A stretch of 64,000 bases of DNA from Candidatus Aalborgicola bjergmarkensis (GTDB lineage: Bacteria; Pseudomonadota; Gammaproteobacteria; Burkholderiales; Burkholderiaceae_C), in contig JADJFE010000004.1 of assembly GCA_016708725.1 (NCBI GenBank), positions 1-64,000 on the forward strand, in the 5' to 3' direction. Shown in pieces: positions 16,132 through 24,306 of the stretch. Position 1 is the stretch's first letter. Every line of letters begins with the position of its first letter. The notes under the pieces were generated by a model. The model had not been told where the DNA came from. It did not search any database and saw only the letters and a list, made by a program, of their open reading frames with translations. A program made the translations under genes and the position numbers.

Positions 16132-16521
16132 TCACACTTTCGTCAACGCCAATTCGATGCGTTTGTCGGCCTCACCAGCAAGTTGCACCAGATGATCGTC
16201 ACCGAGGATGCGCATCATGGCAGACGGTGCCGTTAATTCGACGGAAATTTTCCCGGGTGCCAGTTCCCGGATGACGGCATTGCACGGAAGCAGCCCTGCC
16301 ACATCGCTGTTGACGATGTAGGCCTCGTAGGCCAGGTTCGGGTTGCAAGCGCCCAGAATGACGGTGGGAATGATGACCTTGCCGGTCTTGTCCAGGATTT
16401 TGCTGTGCATGTCGATCCGGGTCAGGATACCAAAGCCCTGTTCGGCCAGTGCCTTGGTGACGCGCTCGACTGCCTGATCGACAGTAGCGGCGATTTCACG
16501 TTTGAAATTGATGTGGTTCAT
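16132..16521 (-). CDS. DUF302 domain protein
   Basis: 129 aa. The DUF302 fold is recognisable from AVERVTKALAEQGFGILTRI, then VILGACNPNLAYEAY, then LLPCNAVIRELAPGKISVEL. DUF302 proteins are small alpha/beta proteins found in sulfur- and heme-rich contexts, with no assigned reaction. It follows the heme-binding DUF3365 gene by 18 nt on the same strand, so the two are likely cotranscribed at the end of the efflux operon. Confidence 0.85.
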   Translation of the reverse strand: MNHINFKREIAATVDQAVERVTKALAEQGFGILTRIDMHSKILDKTGKVIIPTVILGACNPNLAYEAYIVNSDVAGLLPCNAVIRELAPGKISVELTAPSAMMRILGDDHLVQLAGEADKRIELALTKV

Positions 16522-16539
16522 AAAATCGATTCTTAAAAG

Positions 16540-17103
16540 TTACAACGGACGCTTGATCGTGAGGGCCCCACGGATATCCCCCTCGTGATAACCCACGGCA
16601 AGATCATTGGGGTATGTTTTATTAATTTGTGCTTTTACTTCTGGAGCAATGCTTTCTGATGCTCCATGGCACTTCAGGCACAGGCTTTGGGTTGGCAATG
16701 CTTTGATGTAGCGAAGTGAACGGGTGCTACCTTCGTTTACAAACTCCACTTTTTCTAGTGTTGTAGGGCTTTCACCTGCCAAGGCGCGCTTGTCGAAATC
16801 CAGCAAAGCCTCTTGTTCCCATGCGTCAGGTGTTGCCTTTGGGTTGCGGTTCTTCAGGCTGACACGTCGAATGGCCCAGCCGGTGCTTTGGGATGCCTGG
16901 GCTGCCATCTTCGGTGCCTTGTCACTACAGGCTTCTATGGCGCCGGAGATGCTGCCTTTTTCAATTTCCGCTTGAACCATGGACAGCAACTTGGGAGGAA
17001 TGGCCATGGCGGTTTTTTTTGTTTCAGCAACCAGGGCTTCGTCATTGGCGTGGGCAAACGGTGCACTCAACAATGCAGCAAGAACAAGTAAACGGGGTTT
17101 CAT
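16540..17103 (-). CDS. DUF3365 (Tll0287-like) periplasmic c-type heme protein
   Basis: 187 aa from the ATG at 17103, chosen over a TTG 12 nt upstream because TTTGGAG sits at proper ribosome-site distance. A signal peptide occupies residues 1-18 or so (KPRLLVLAALLSAPFAHA). The middle has the DUF3365 sensor-like fold and a single CxxCH heme motif, LCLKCHGAS. Such proteins are heme-binding and possibly redox or gas sensing. Its ATG overlaps the stop of a tiny membrane ORF (ATGA), suggesting coupling to the upstream ABC genes. Confidence 0.82.
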   Translation of the reverse strand: MKPRLLVLAALLSAPFAHANDEALVAETKKTAMAIPPKLLSMVQAEIEKGSISGAIEACSDKAPKMAAQASQSTGWAIRRVSLKNRNPKATPDAWEQEALLDFDKRALAGESPTTLEKVEFVNEGSTRSLRYIKALPTQSLCLKCHGASESIAPEVKAQINKTYPNDLAVGYHEGDIRGALTIKRPL

Positions 17104-17225
17104 AAAATTCTCCAAAAAATAAAAATAAACACGAACAATGAACCAATGGCCGCAATCCAGTGGTACCAGGGGTGTCTTTCAATCCACGCTCTGCCCCTGC
17201 CCGGCTTCTTCATGGGTTTGCCCAT
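17100..17225 (-). CDS. Small single-pass membrane protein (41 aa)
   Basis: The frame MGKPMKKPGRGRAWIERHPW continues YHWIAAIGSLFVFIFIFWRIL. It has a positively charged N-terminus, a membrane segment of about 18 residues and a terminal RIL. It overlaps the 3' end of the ABC ATPase by 47 nt, and its TGA overlaps the DUF3365 ATG as ATGA, the same spacing used by the other genes of this operon. An alternative start lies at 17213. It is too short for homology judgement. The coupling and strong hydrophobic segment argue it is translated. Confidence 0.45.
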   Translation of the reverse strand: MGKPMKKPGRGRAWIERHPWYHWIAAIGSLFVFIFIFWRIL

Positions 17226-17940
17226 CGCGTATGTGATAAATACGTTTGAACGTGGGGATGATTTTTTCGTCGTGTGTGACAACGATGATAGCCGTCTGCG
17301 CTTGCTGCGCCATGCGGTTGAGGATGCGCACCACCGCCAAGGCCCGTTCACTGTCGAGCGGTGCGGTGGGTTCGTCGGCCAAAATCACGGGTGGTCGGTT
17401 GGCCAGCGCACGGGCAATCGACACACGCTGCTGCTCCCCACCCGATAGTTGCGATGGCTGTGCGCGGGCCCGGTGCGCCACATCCAGCGCGGTCAACAAC
17501 TCCAGCGCACGCGCCCGGGCCTGTGCATTGGGCAGGCCCGCCAGCATGGGCAGCAAGGCCACGTTGTCTTGCACATTCAGAAAGGGAATCAGGTAGGGGG
17601 CCTGAAATACAAAGCCGATGCGGTCGCGCCGCAGGGCGCGCAGGTCGCGCACCTGCCAGGCGTTGTCGTAAATCACTGCACTGCCCAGTTGCATGCGCCC
17701 CGCCGTGGGTTCAATGATGGCGCCCAGGCACTTGAGAAGGGTGCTCTTGCCGGAACCCGAGGGGCCGACCAGGCCCACCACCTCCCCCGGGTGGACTTGC
17801 ATATTGACGTTTCTCAGCGCCTCGACGGCGGTATCACCCTGTCCGTAGACCTTGCGTAGCCCTTCGATCAGGATGCCACCCGCAGCCGGTGCATGGGCAA
17901 TGGCAATAGCAATAGCAATAGGTGGGGGTGGGGTACTCAT
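17179..17940 (-). CDS. ABC transporter ATP-binding protein (MacB/DevA type)
   Basis: 253 aa ATPase. Walker A is GPSGSGKST (about 58-66), the Q-loop lies in FVFQAPYLIPFLNV, the signature is LSGGEQQRVSIARAL, Walker B is ILADEPTAPLD, and the switch histidine is in VVTHDE. It energises the FtsX-like permease encoded upstream (4-nt overlap) and, with the HlyD-like adaptor, forms an export or extraction system. The N-terminus carries an IAIAIAIA run from a 6-bp tandem repeat (17896-17924), an unusual low-complexity extension ahead of the normal start of the domain. Confidence 0.88.
   Translation of the reverse strand: MSTPPPPIAIAIAIAHAPAAGGILIEGLRKVYGQGDTAVEALRNVNMQVHPGEVVGLVGPSGSGKSTLLKCLGAIIEPTAGRMQLGSAVIYDNAWQVRDLRALRRDRIGFVFQAPYLIPFLNVQDNVALLPMLAGLPNAQARARALELLTALDVAHRARAQPSQLSGGEQQRVSIARALANRPPVILADEPTAPLDSERALAVVRILNRMAQQAQTAIIVVTHDEKIIPTFKRIYHIRDGQTHEEAGQGQSVD
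17896..17924. repeat. 6-bp tandem repeat in the ABC ATPase 5' end
   Basis: GGCAATGGCAATAGCAATAG and a further unit form about four copies of (GGC/AGC)AAT, read on the minus strand as IAIAIAIA. Length changes of whole units would keep the frame. Confidence 0.6.
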
Positions 17941-19130
17941 CCTATGGCCTGCGCCGGATCAACTGTCAGGGCCACGCGAATGGCCAGGGTACTGGCCAAG
18001 GCACAAATGACCATGGTGACAAGCAGCCCGGTGACTGCATCCTGTGGCAGCAGCAGCACAAACTTGGGAAACACCGGCGCCCACACGGTAGCGGCTACTT
18101 TGCCCACCAAAAAGCCAATCAGGCCCAAGCCTAGTGCCTGCTGCAAGATCATGCTGGCGATGGTGGTGTTGCGGGTGCCGATGAGCTTGAGCACGGCGAT
18201 CTCGCGGATTTTGCCCAGGGTCATGGTGTAGATGATGAAGGCCACTATGGCGGCGCTCACCATCGCCAAAATCACCAGAAACATACCGATTTGCCTGGCC
18301 GAAGTGGCAATGAGTTTGTCCACCAGAATCGCTTCCATGTCTGCGCGCGTGAACACCTGCAGGTGCTTCCAGCGGCGCAGGGGCACTGCCGCTGCCTCGG
18401 GGTCCACGCCGGGCTCCAGCTGAACCAGAATGGCGTTGACGTTGTGGCTGTTGGTTTGCAATGCCTGCACTGCGTCTTGCAGGCCCAATACGCCGGGGCG
18501 GTTGAAGGCAGGGTTGGCTCCGACGCGCACCCGGTCATTCACGATGGCGTCGTTGTCTTTCAAAAACTGGGCCTCTTGCGCATCTTTGAGCGCGACAAAC
18601 ACCATGGGGTCACCGCCTGAGGACACCATGCGCCGGGTCAGGCCGACTACGGTGTAGTCGTGGCGGCGAATGTGGATGCGCTCGCCTAGCGCAAAGCCGG
18701 TCCTGATATCGGCTACCGCTTCGTAGTGGCTGCGTGTAAGCTGTCGGCCAGCCACCAGATAACCGGGCTCACCGGGCTGACCCGTCTCCACGCCGACCAC
18801 CATGGCGCGGGTGTCGGTGCCGTTGGCGGCGCGTACTTGCATGGTGAAGTAGGTCACGTTGGCGGCCTGCGCAATGCCCGGCATGCCGCGCACGCTGCGC
18901 ACCACATCGTCTTTCAGACTAGACGACTCGGCGTAAGGCCCCTGGGTGTCTTTTTGCACCACCCACAAATCGGCACGGCTGTTGTTCAGCAGCGCATGGG
19001 CATCGTCCACCATGCCACGGTACACCCCGGCCATCGTCAGGGTCACGCCGATCAGCAGCCCCAGCCCCAGGCCGGTCAAGGCAAACTTGCCCCAGCTGTG
19101 GGCGATGTCGCGTCCGGCCAGGCTGATCAT
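17937..19130 (-). CDS. FtsX-like ABC transporter permease (DevC/MacB type)
   Basis: 397 aa. The first membrane segment is at about 16-36 (LTGLGLGLLIGVTLTMAGVY), followed by a large MacB-type periplasmic domain. Three C-terminal segments follow at about 275-300, 320-345 and 360-385, ending with LLVTMVICALASTLAIR. It is overlapped by 4 nt on both sides, by the adaptor upstream and the ATPase downstream. The layout matches heterocyst-type DevBCA and MacAB systems that extrude lipids, peptides or drugs. The substrate cannot be told. Confidence 0.85.
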   Translation of the reverse strand: MISLAGRDIAHSWGKFALTGLGLGLLIGVTLTMAGVYRGMVDDAHALLNNSRADLWVVQKDTQGPYAESSSLKDDVVRSVRGMPGIAQAANVTYFTMQVRAANGTDTRAMVVGVETGQPGEPGYLVAGRQLTRSHYEAVADIRTGFALGERIHIRRHDYTVVGLTRRMVSSGGDPMVFVALKDAQEAQFLKDNDAIVNDRVRVGANPAFNRPGVLGLQDAVQALQTNSHNVNAILVQLEPGVDPEAAAVPLRRWKHLQVFTRADMEAILVDKLIATSARQIGMFLVILAMVSAAIVAFIIYTMTLGKIREIAVLKLIGTRNTTIASMILQQALGLGLIGFLVGKVAATVWAPVFPKFVLLLPQDAVTGLLVTMVICALASTLAIRVALTVDPAQAIG

Positions 19131-20341
19131 GGAGCGCGCCCCTGGGGCCCAGGCTTGACCAGTGTCTCCACCACTTGCACGCGGGCACCTGCGGTTAATG
19201 CTTTGTGGCTATGGACCACGACGGTGTCTGCGGCCTGCAAGCCTGCTAACACCTGGACTTGCCCGTCCAGACTGCCAACTCCAAGGCGTACCGGCGCAAA
19301 CTCGGGCTTGCCGTTCTGGATGCGCCACACGCCCAACTGCCCTTGCACGCGCTGCACGCTGGCATTGGGCAGCAGCAGGGCTGGCGCAGTTTGCGGCAGT
19401 TGGAGCGTCACTTCGGCAAGTTCACCCAGCGCCGGGGCGATGGGGCTGGTACCCGCTGGCACATCAAAAGTCACTTGGGCAATGCGTTCTTCCGTCACAC
19501 TGTCAGCAATCAGCTCAACCCGTGCGACCCGGCCTGCCATGGGCGCATGCGGCTGTGAACGCAAGACGATGCTGGCCACCAAACCGGCGCTGAGTCCGGC
19601 GGATCGGCCCTGATCGACCCGCAGCTTGACCCACAGGCTGGCCGGGTCAATCAGGCGCAGCACGGGCATCCCCGCTACCAACGTGCTGCCGACCTCCGCC
19701 TCGCGGCTGATAACCACGCCATCGGCGGGCGCCAACAGGCGCAGGTTGTCGCGCTGCCGCGCCAGCGCCGCACGCTCTGCCTGGATGCGGCTGAGGTCCT
19801 GGCCGGCCGCACGGAGGTTGGCTTGCGCCGCCTGGAGTGCGGCATCTGCCGAGGCTTTTTCTTGCAGCCGGGACTCTAGCGCGCCCGCGCTGATGAAGTT
19901 TTGCGCGGCCAATTCCTGGTTGCGCCTGGCGTTGAGGCTGGCCAGTTCGCGCCGGGCCGCAGCGTCGGCGAGCTGCGCATTGGCCGCAGCCTGGGAGCTT
20001 GTGGCGCGTGCCACCGTGGCATCCAGTGCGCTCAACCGTTGGTCCAGGTCTACCCCGTCCATCTCGGCCAGGAGTTGCCCGGCCTTGACGCGGTCACCCA
20101 CGTCAACGCGTACACTCCGCACGCGGCCCACCACCGTGGGGCCGACCATCCAGCTGCGGCGTGCCTCGACCGTGCCGATGCCAAAAATGGCCGGTTGCAA
20201 GCGGCCCTCTTGCACAGCGGTGACGGTGACTTGTAATGGTGCCAGTGGACCGGCATGCAGGAGCACATAGCCGACCACGCCCAGCACCAACAGGGCCAGC
20301 GTAGCCAGCCCCAGGCGCGTCAGCAGGAGAGAGCGTTTCAT
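19127..20341 (-). CDS. HlyD/MacA-type periplasmic adaptor
   Basis: 404 aa. An N-terminal membrane anchor or signal at about 8-28 (LGLATLALLVLGVVGYVLLH) precedes the lipoyl/coiled-coil region (DVGDRVKAGQLLAEMDGVDL, then a long alpha hairpin at about 95-185 rich in A, Q and R). Beta-barrel segments with APADGVVISREAEVG follow. This adaptor would link the ABC permease to an outer-membrane channel, and no TolC-type gene is in the window. Coupled by 4-nt overlaps to the TetR gene before it and the permease after it. Confidence 0.87.
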   Translation of the reverse strand: MKRSLLLTRLGLATLALLVLGVVGYVLLHAGPLAPLQVTVTAVQEGRLQPAIFGIGTVEARRSWMVGPTVVGRVRSVRVDVGDRVKAGQLLAEMDGVDLDQRLSALDATVARATSSQAAANAQLADAAARRELASLNARRNQELAAQNFISAGALESRLQEKASADAALQAAQANLRAAGQDLSRIQAERAALARQRDNLRLLAPADGVVISREAEVGSTLVAGMPVLRLIDPASLWVKLRVDQGRSAGLSAGLVASIVLRSQPHAPMAGRVARVELIADSVTEERIAQVTFDVPAGTSPIAPALGELAEVTLQLPQTAPALLLPNASVQRVQGQLGVWRIQNGKPEFAPVRLGVGSLDGQVQVLAGLQAADTVVVHSHKALTAGARVQVVETLVKPGPQGRAP

Positions 20342-20976
20342 GAAGTTTCCTGGCGGGCAATGCCGCGAACATAGATGGCAAAAACGCCCGGTGCCTGGAC
20401 CGCAATCGCCTGCACCGGCCCACTGATCAGCGATTGCATGACCAAGCCTTGAATCGATCCCAAAAAGAGCAGGGCCGCAGAGGGTAGATCGGTTTTCGGT
20501 GCCAGCAGGTCATTGGCTTGTGCGCTTTCGAGCAGCCCCATGACCAGGGCTCGATAGCGCTGCATCAGGTTCTGAACGGCTACCTTGAGGGCTGTTTCCT
20601 GTGCATGCTGCAGTTCCTGAAAAACAACCCTGGGCACGCCAGGATGGGCGATCACAAAGTCCACATGGGCGATGAAAACGTCCTGCAACGCCGCCAGCGG
20701 ATCGAAACCCGCAGAGTCACTTTGGCGTGCCTGTACCGCCGCATTGAGCCGCTCCATCAAATTCTCGCTCACCCAGTCAAGTGCGGCGAGCCAGATGGCA
20801 TCCTTGCTGGGAAAGTGCCGAAAAACCGCACCTTGCGTAATGCCGACGGCTGCTGCAAGGTCTCCCGTGGTGATGTCTGCCGGACTGCGCTGCGCCGCTT
20901 GCAGCAAAGCAGCTTCTACCAGGCTTGCCTGTCGGATGTCGGTGGCTTGCCTTGGGGATTGCGGAGTGCGTGGCAT
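20338..20976 (-). CDS. TetR/AcrR-family repressor of the efflux operon
   Basis: 212 aa. The N-terminal HTH is DITTGDLAAAVGITQGAVFR followed by HFPSKDAIW (about 35-62). The rest is an all-helical ligand-binding domain (about 75-205). It is the first gene of the operon TetR-HlyD-permease-ATPase, the usual arrangement for a self-regulated efflux system induced by its substrate. A palindrome (20993-21008) lies 17 nt upstream of the start and is the natural operator. Confidence 0.88.
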   Translation of the reverse strand: MPRTPQSPRQATDIRQASLVEAALLQAAQRSPADITTGDLAAAVGITQGAVFRHFPSKDAIWLAALDWVSENLMERLNAAVQARQSDSAGFDPLAALQDVFIAHVDFVIAHPGVPRVVFQELQHAQETALKVAVQNLMQRYRALVMGLLESAQANDLLAPKTDLPSAALLFLGSIQGLVMQSLISGPVQAIAVQAPGVFAIYVRGIARQETS

Positions 20977-20992
20977 GGTGCGATGTAATTAA

Positions 20993-21008
20993 GTAATTGA
21001 GCAATTAC
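20993..21008. promoter_or_regulatory. Operator-like palindrome ahead of tetR
   Basis: GTAATTGAGCAATTAC is a perfect inverted repeat with 7-bp arms and a 2-bp centre. It is embedded in a longer AT-rich symmetric stretch (ATGTAATTAAGTAATTGAGC then AATTACATGTAATG). Its place just upstream of the tetR start fits autorepression. Confidence 0.55.
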
Positions 21009-21070
21009 ATGTAATGTAGCAGAAATGGCACACCCGAAATGGCACACCCACCGTTTGCCGTTCCCCGCCG

Positions 21071-21217
21071 CTACTTCTTGCTCAAGTCCCGATACGCAGC
21101 GGGCACGTTGAGGCCGGGATGGACCCAGCCGAACAGGGCGTAGCCGCCGAACTCTGGCGGGTAGCCGGTTTGAAACAACAAGGCTTCGAGCGGGATATTG
21201 CCGATGCCGACATTTGG
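21071..21217 (-). pseudogene. C-terminal remnant of an unrecognised gene
   Basis: A minus-strand frame ends in TAG at 21071 and reads VGIGNIPLEALLFQTGYPPE, then FGGYALFGWVHPGLNVPAA, then YRDLSKK. It looks like genuine protein but I cannot assign a family. It is cut at its N-terminal side by the decayed MITE copy D. Confidence 0.4.
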
Positions 21218-21222
21218 CTACT

Positions 21223-21399
21223 ATGTTTTTGGTAGCTGTTCCCGCTTGTCACACGGGGGCTGTAGGCTGATTTGATGCTAAATTTAGGCTTATTTGAGGC
21301 CAAATCGAGGCTAAAAACGTGCCACGGAGGCTTTCGGGGAGCGCCTGTAGTGCAGTTTTGGTGTTTTTAATATCACGGGTGATATGAAACTGGCGTGAT
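21223..21399. mobile_element. Decayed MITE-like copy D
   Basis: It shares the internal order of copies A-C: TGGTAGCTGTTCCCGC palindrome, ACGGGGGCTGTAGGCTGATTTG, a GCAGTTTTGGTGTTT segment and TATCACGGGTGATATGAAA. The long terminal inverted repeats are missing. It is directly followed by the 33-bp repeat at 21400-21432. Confidence 0.55.
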
Positions 21400-21429
21400 A
21401 AATGACTGGCAAAATCACCGCCACCCGTG

Positions 21430-21552
21430 ACCTTTATCCCCTGCAAGGACGGCATCAGCCACAACGAGATCGAGTCCACCACACCTGAGCACATTGCCGC
21501 AGGTTGCAATGTGCTGCTGCATGCCATGCTGGGGCGGGCCGGGGTGGTTTGA
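21430..21552 (+). pseudogene. C-terminal fragment of an M20-family amidase (hydantoinase/carbamoylase type)
   Basis: 41 codons in frame to a TGA, reading TFIPCKDGISHNEIESTTPE then HIAAGCNVLLHAMLGRAG. This is the conserved end of N-carbamoyl-L-amino-acid hydrolases and allantoate amidohydrolases (KDGISHNE carries metal and substrate residues). Everything upstream is lost and replaced by repeat DNA. Confidence 0.7.
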
Positions 21553-21564
21553 CCCAAGCTTGAG

Positions 21565-22209
21565 TCAGGGTTTGCGCTTGCGCAGTTCGTCAAGGAATCG
21601 CTTGGCCCAAGGAGATGCCGCTTCCACCTTGTCAGGAGAAATGGCTCTCAGGAGCTTGAACGAGTGCGCACCCTTGCCGTAAGGCGCTTTGCTTTTGCAG
21701 GCTTGTGTTGCAGTTTGCAATGCAGCGTACAGCGTGTTTTTGGGAACAGTTTCAACCGAAGCGGTAGGTAAAGCTGCGAGGTTGAAACCCTGTCCAAAAA
21801 ACGCCTGAACGCTGGCCTTGTCTGCCAAAAACCAGTTTTCCATGCACTGCACCATCAAGTGGCAATCGTCATCTGATGCACCTGGAGGCGTGTCCCAGGA
21901 CGCTTGCGTTTGAAGATGTGCCCATGGCTTGTATGGCCCAGGTGCCGACGGCTGATGCGGCGGGTTGACTGGGGTTTCGCTGTCAATTAACAGCAGTGCA
22001 TTTTGGCCTTGGGCAATGGCCGTACGAAAGCTGTCAAAGGCTTGTTCACGGCCACCGCAAGGCACTACGCGCGGGCGGCGTGTGGTGCCAAGATCGGTCT
22101 TGGACAGGAACTCTGCAAACGCTTGCCGAAACTCAGCTTGCAAGTCGGCACTGTGGGCTCCACTGCCGCCACCTTCGGCATAAACATACACGTCGTTTTT
22201 GATTCTCAC
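21565..22209 (-). CDS. DUF4276 family (TOPRIM-like) protein partnered with AAA ATPase
   Basis: 214 aa. I place the start at a GTG (22209) that overlaps the ATPase stop (GTGA), because the family begins near RIKNDVYVYAEGGGSG. A longer frame adds 11 residues of no family character. Visible are the acidic YAEGG, the NALLLIDSETPV strand with D-S-E, and MVQCMENWFLAD. DUF4276 proteins resemble TOPRIM nucleases and are commonly coupled to RecF/OLD-like ATPases. The pair is probably a split OLD-type defence module. Confidence 0.75.
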   Translation of the reverse strand: MRIKNDVYVYAEGGGSGAHSADLQAEFRQAFAEFLSKTDLGTTRRPRVVPCGGREQAFDSFRTAIAQGQNALLLIDSETPVNPPHQPSAPGPYKPWAHLQTQASWDTPPGASDDDCHLMVQCMENWFLADKASVQAFFGQGFNLAALPTASVETVPKNTLYAALQTATQACKSKAPYGKGAHSFKLLRAISPDKVEAASPWAKRFLDELRKRKP

Positions 22210-23387
22210 CACCGCGTCCCCCCAATCTGACCGCGAGTCCACAGCTCACCCAGCCGGTATTTTTCCAGCCAGGGCGCAAGATGCGTGGCATCCAGCCGCT
22301 CGATGTGCGTGCCATCGTCATCACGCTCACACACCAGAATGTCTGCGGGGTTGTCAGAAAACGCATCCACCAAACCCGGCGCATGTGTGGTAACCACCAG
22401 CTGTGTACGTGTGCTGGCATCTGCGAGCAAACGTGCCAGTGTGGGCAACATGTCCGGGTGCAGCCCAAGCTCCGGCTCTTCCAGGGCGATCAATGGCGGC
22501 GGTGATGGGTCACAAAGCAGGGTCAGGATGGCGAGGTAGCGCAAGGTGCCGTCAGACAGCCTCGTGGCCGGAATAACGCCTTTGGATTCGATCAGGAAGA
22601 CTTGCACGGTACCGCCTTCCACACGCACATCAACGTCTTCAATCCCCTCATACACCGTGCGCAATGACTCGGTCAACTGTTTGCGTGCACCGACGTTCAT
22701 GCGCAGGCGATTGAGCATCAAGCCCAGGTTGGAGCAGTCTGGCTCCAGACGGTCATTGGGGCGATCAGTTTTTTGCGGCAATCTGGGGACTGCGTATCGT
22801 CCGAAAGTCCACTCCCTGTAGAGACGCATCGACTGGAATTGTTCCGCAACCCAGGTCATTTCCGGGTAGAACTCGGTATCGCGCTTTTGTGCAAGTATGG
22901 ATTGTTCTGGTTTGATGGATTCACGCAGCAGTTGTCGCTGACCAACCCCATTCGCGCCCGTGGTATTCAAAAGTGGTCGGCCTTCATTCCAATGGTAGAA
23001 AAAATACGGTTGAGACTTGCCTGGGTCAGCCTTCTCATTTTCCAGATACTCATCCCGGACTTCAAATCGTCCGCCAATCTCATTGAATGCCAATCCATAC
23101 CGAAAATTCTTTACGCCTTTTGCGTTGGCAATGACGGCTTCAATGTGCGCATCTTTTGTTGGCCCACTGCCCCCGCCTTTGTGCAACCAATCCTGTGTGG
23201 CACCGCCATCCCGAATGGGGCGTGTGAGTTGTTCTGGCGCAGCCTGCAGCAGGGAAATCGCTTCCAGAAAATTGGACTTACCAGAACCGTTCGGCCCAAT
23301 GAGGATGTTCAGTTGACCCAACTCGACCGCTTCTGCTTTAGCGCCATAACTTAACAGGTTGGTTATCTTTAGACTTTTGATTAACAT
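22206..23387 (-). CDS. RecF/OLD-like AAA family ATPase
   Basis: 393 aa ABC/SMC-type ATPase. Residues 1-45 contain KITNLLSYG and Walker A LIGPNGSGKSNFLEAI. The signature-like segment is RLSDGTLRYLAILTLL, Walker B is LIALEEPELGLHP, and the H-loop is VVTTHAPGLVDAF. AGGATCAACC precedes the ATG as ribosome site. It is followed with 4-nt overlap by the DUF4276 gene. Known relatives are annotated only as predicted ATPase (COG4637-like). An anti-phage role is inference from the partner and the island. Confidence 0.82.
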   Translation of the reverse strand: MLIKSLKITNLLSYGAKAEAVELGQLNILIGPNGSGKSNFLEAISLLQAAPEQLTRPIRDGGATQDWLHKGGGSGPTKDAHIEAVIANAKGVKNFRYGLAFNEIGGRFEVRDEYLENEKADPGKSQPYFFYHWNEGRPLLNTTGANGVGQRQLLRESIKPEQSILAQKRDTEFYPEMTWVAEQFQSMRLYREWTFGRYAVPRLPQKTDRPNDRLEPDCSNLGLMLNRLRMNVGARKQLTESLRTVYEGIEDVDVRVEGGTVQVFLIESKGVIPATRLSDGTLRYLAILTLLCDPSPPPLIALEEPELGLHPDMLPTLARLLADASTRTQLVVTTHAPGLVDAFSDNPADILVCERDDDGTHIERLDATHLAPWLEKYRLGELWTRGQIGGTRW

Positions 23388-23906
23388 GGTTGATCCTGGT
23401 TGTTACGTTTTGAAAGCCGTCGAAATCTTGAATCGAACGATTTCAGTACTTCCCCCATTTGTCTCTGCGGATTTGGGGGCGTTGCGTCGATACAAGTCGC
23501 TTGTTTGGCTCGCCAAACGCCGCGCCTTGCGCCTAGCCCCGCATCCCAACTCCTTGGGGTAAAACCGGGGTGTTATTCCCGGCCACATCCTAAGCCCTGC
23601 TGCGGATAGCGGAAATCCAACCGAACAACCCCAAGTACCGCATCCTGACCCACCGTCAGAATTCCCATTCTGGCACATTGCAATCCTCGGTCTGACAATC
23701 GAAACGGTCTGTTTCAGCCTGCTTCACCACGCGTGTGCCATTTTTGGTTTTCCTGGTGTATCGCCGGTGCGCCCCTGCCCGACAGCCCTGCCTGGTTTGA
23801 AGTCCCCAGCTTACTCCTGAATAAATAGCTTCCCCCGCTGACCAAACAAGCGCCACACGCCAAAATGCCTTCAAATTCCTGCGCATCGAACGTCAAGCAT
23901 CAAGCA
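23388..23906. other. 519-bp gap without a supportable gene
   Basis: The first part (23388-23660) has only low-quality frames on both strands. A minus-strand end QAETDRFDCQTEDCNVPEWE near 23656-23715 looks protein-like but has no start or family I know. From 23813 to 23880 there is an AATAGCT-type repeat (ATAGCTTCCCCCGCTGACCA) followed by the CATCAAGCATCAAA motif, leading directly into the btuD fragment. Confidence 0.5.
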
Positions 23907-24305
23907 TCAAATCTGTGGCAGAACCACCCACTGGTCAGCCACCGCATGGATGGACAGGCGCTTATCGAACACCTGCTCGATGGCGGCGTGGGTCTCGCAA
24001 GCGTGGGCGGCGCCGTGGTGCAGTACGTGATCGCCCGCCATGACGACCACATCGTCGGCGTGCAGCGTCATGGATAGCTCGTGCAGCACGCTCACCACGG
24101 TCGTGCCCTGTTGCACCAGCTTGCCTACGATGCCCAGCCAGTCGGACTGGTGCGGCGGGTCCAGGTTGGTCAGGGGTTCGTCCATCAGCAGTACGGGTGC
24201 TTGTACGGCCAGGGCGCGTGCCAGCAGTACGCGCTGGCGCTCGCCGCTGGAGAGCTGGCCCAATGGCCGTGTACGCCAGTCCCAGGCCTGGGTGGGCCGC
24301 CTGAC
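23907..24305 (-). pseudogene. btuD C-terminal half, decayed copy
   Basis: The frame retains the ABC signature LSSGERQRVLLARALAVQA, Walker B LLMDEPL and the C-terminal HACETHAAIEQVFDKRLSIH region, nearly identical to 29067-29465. The Walker A half is missing. It lies downstream of a decayed btuC copy (25495-25850), with the VapBC45-like pair between them, so a whole btuCD copy was invaded and gutted. Confidence 0.85.
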
Positions 24306-24306
24306 C

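Noticed and set aside
23403..23678. 91-codon ORF upstream of the AAA ATPase
   Set aside because: R/S/G-rich translation with no start signal or family resemblance. Its ribosome-site context belongs to the ATPase gene.
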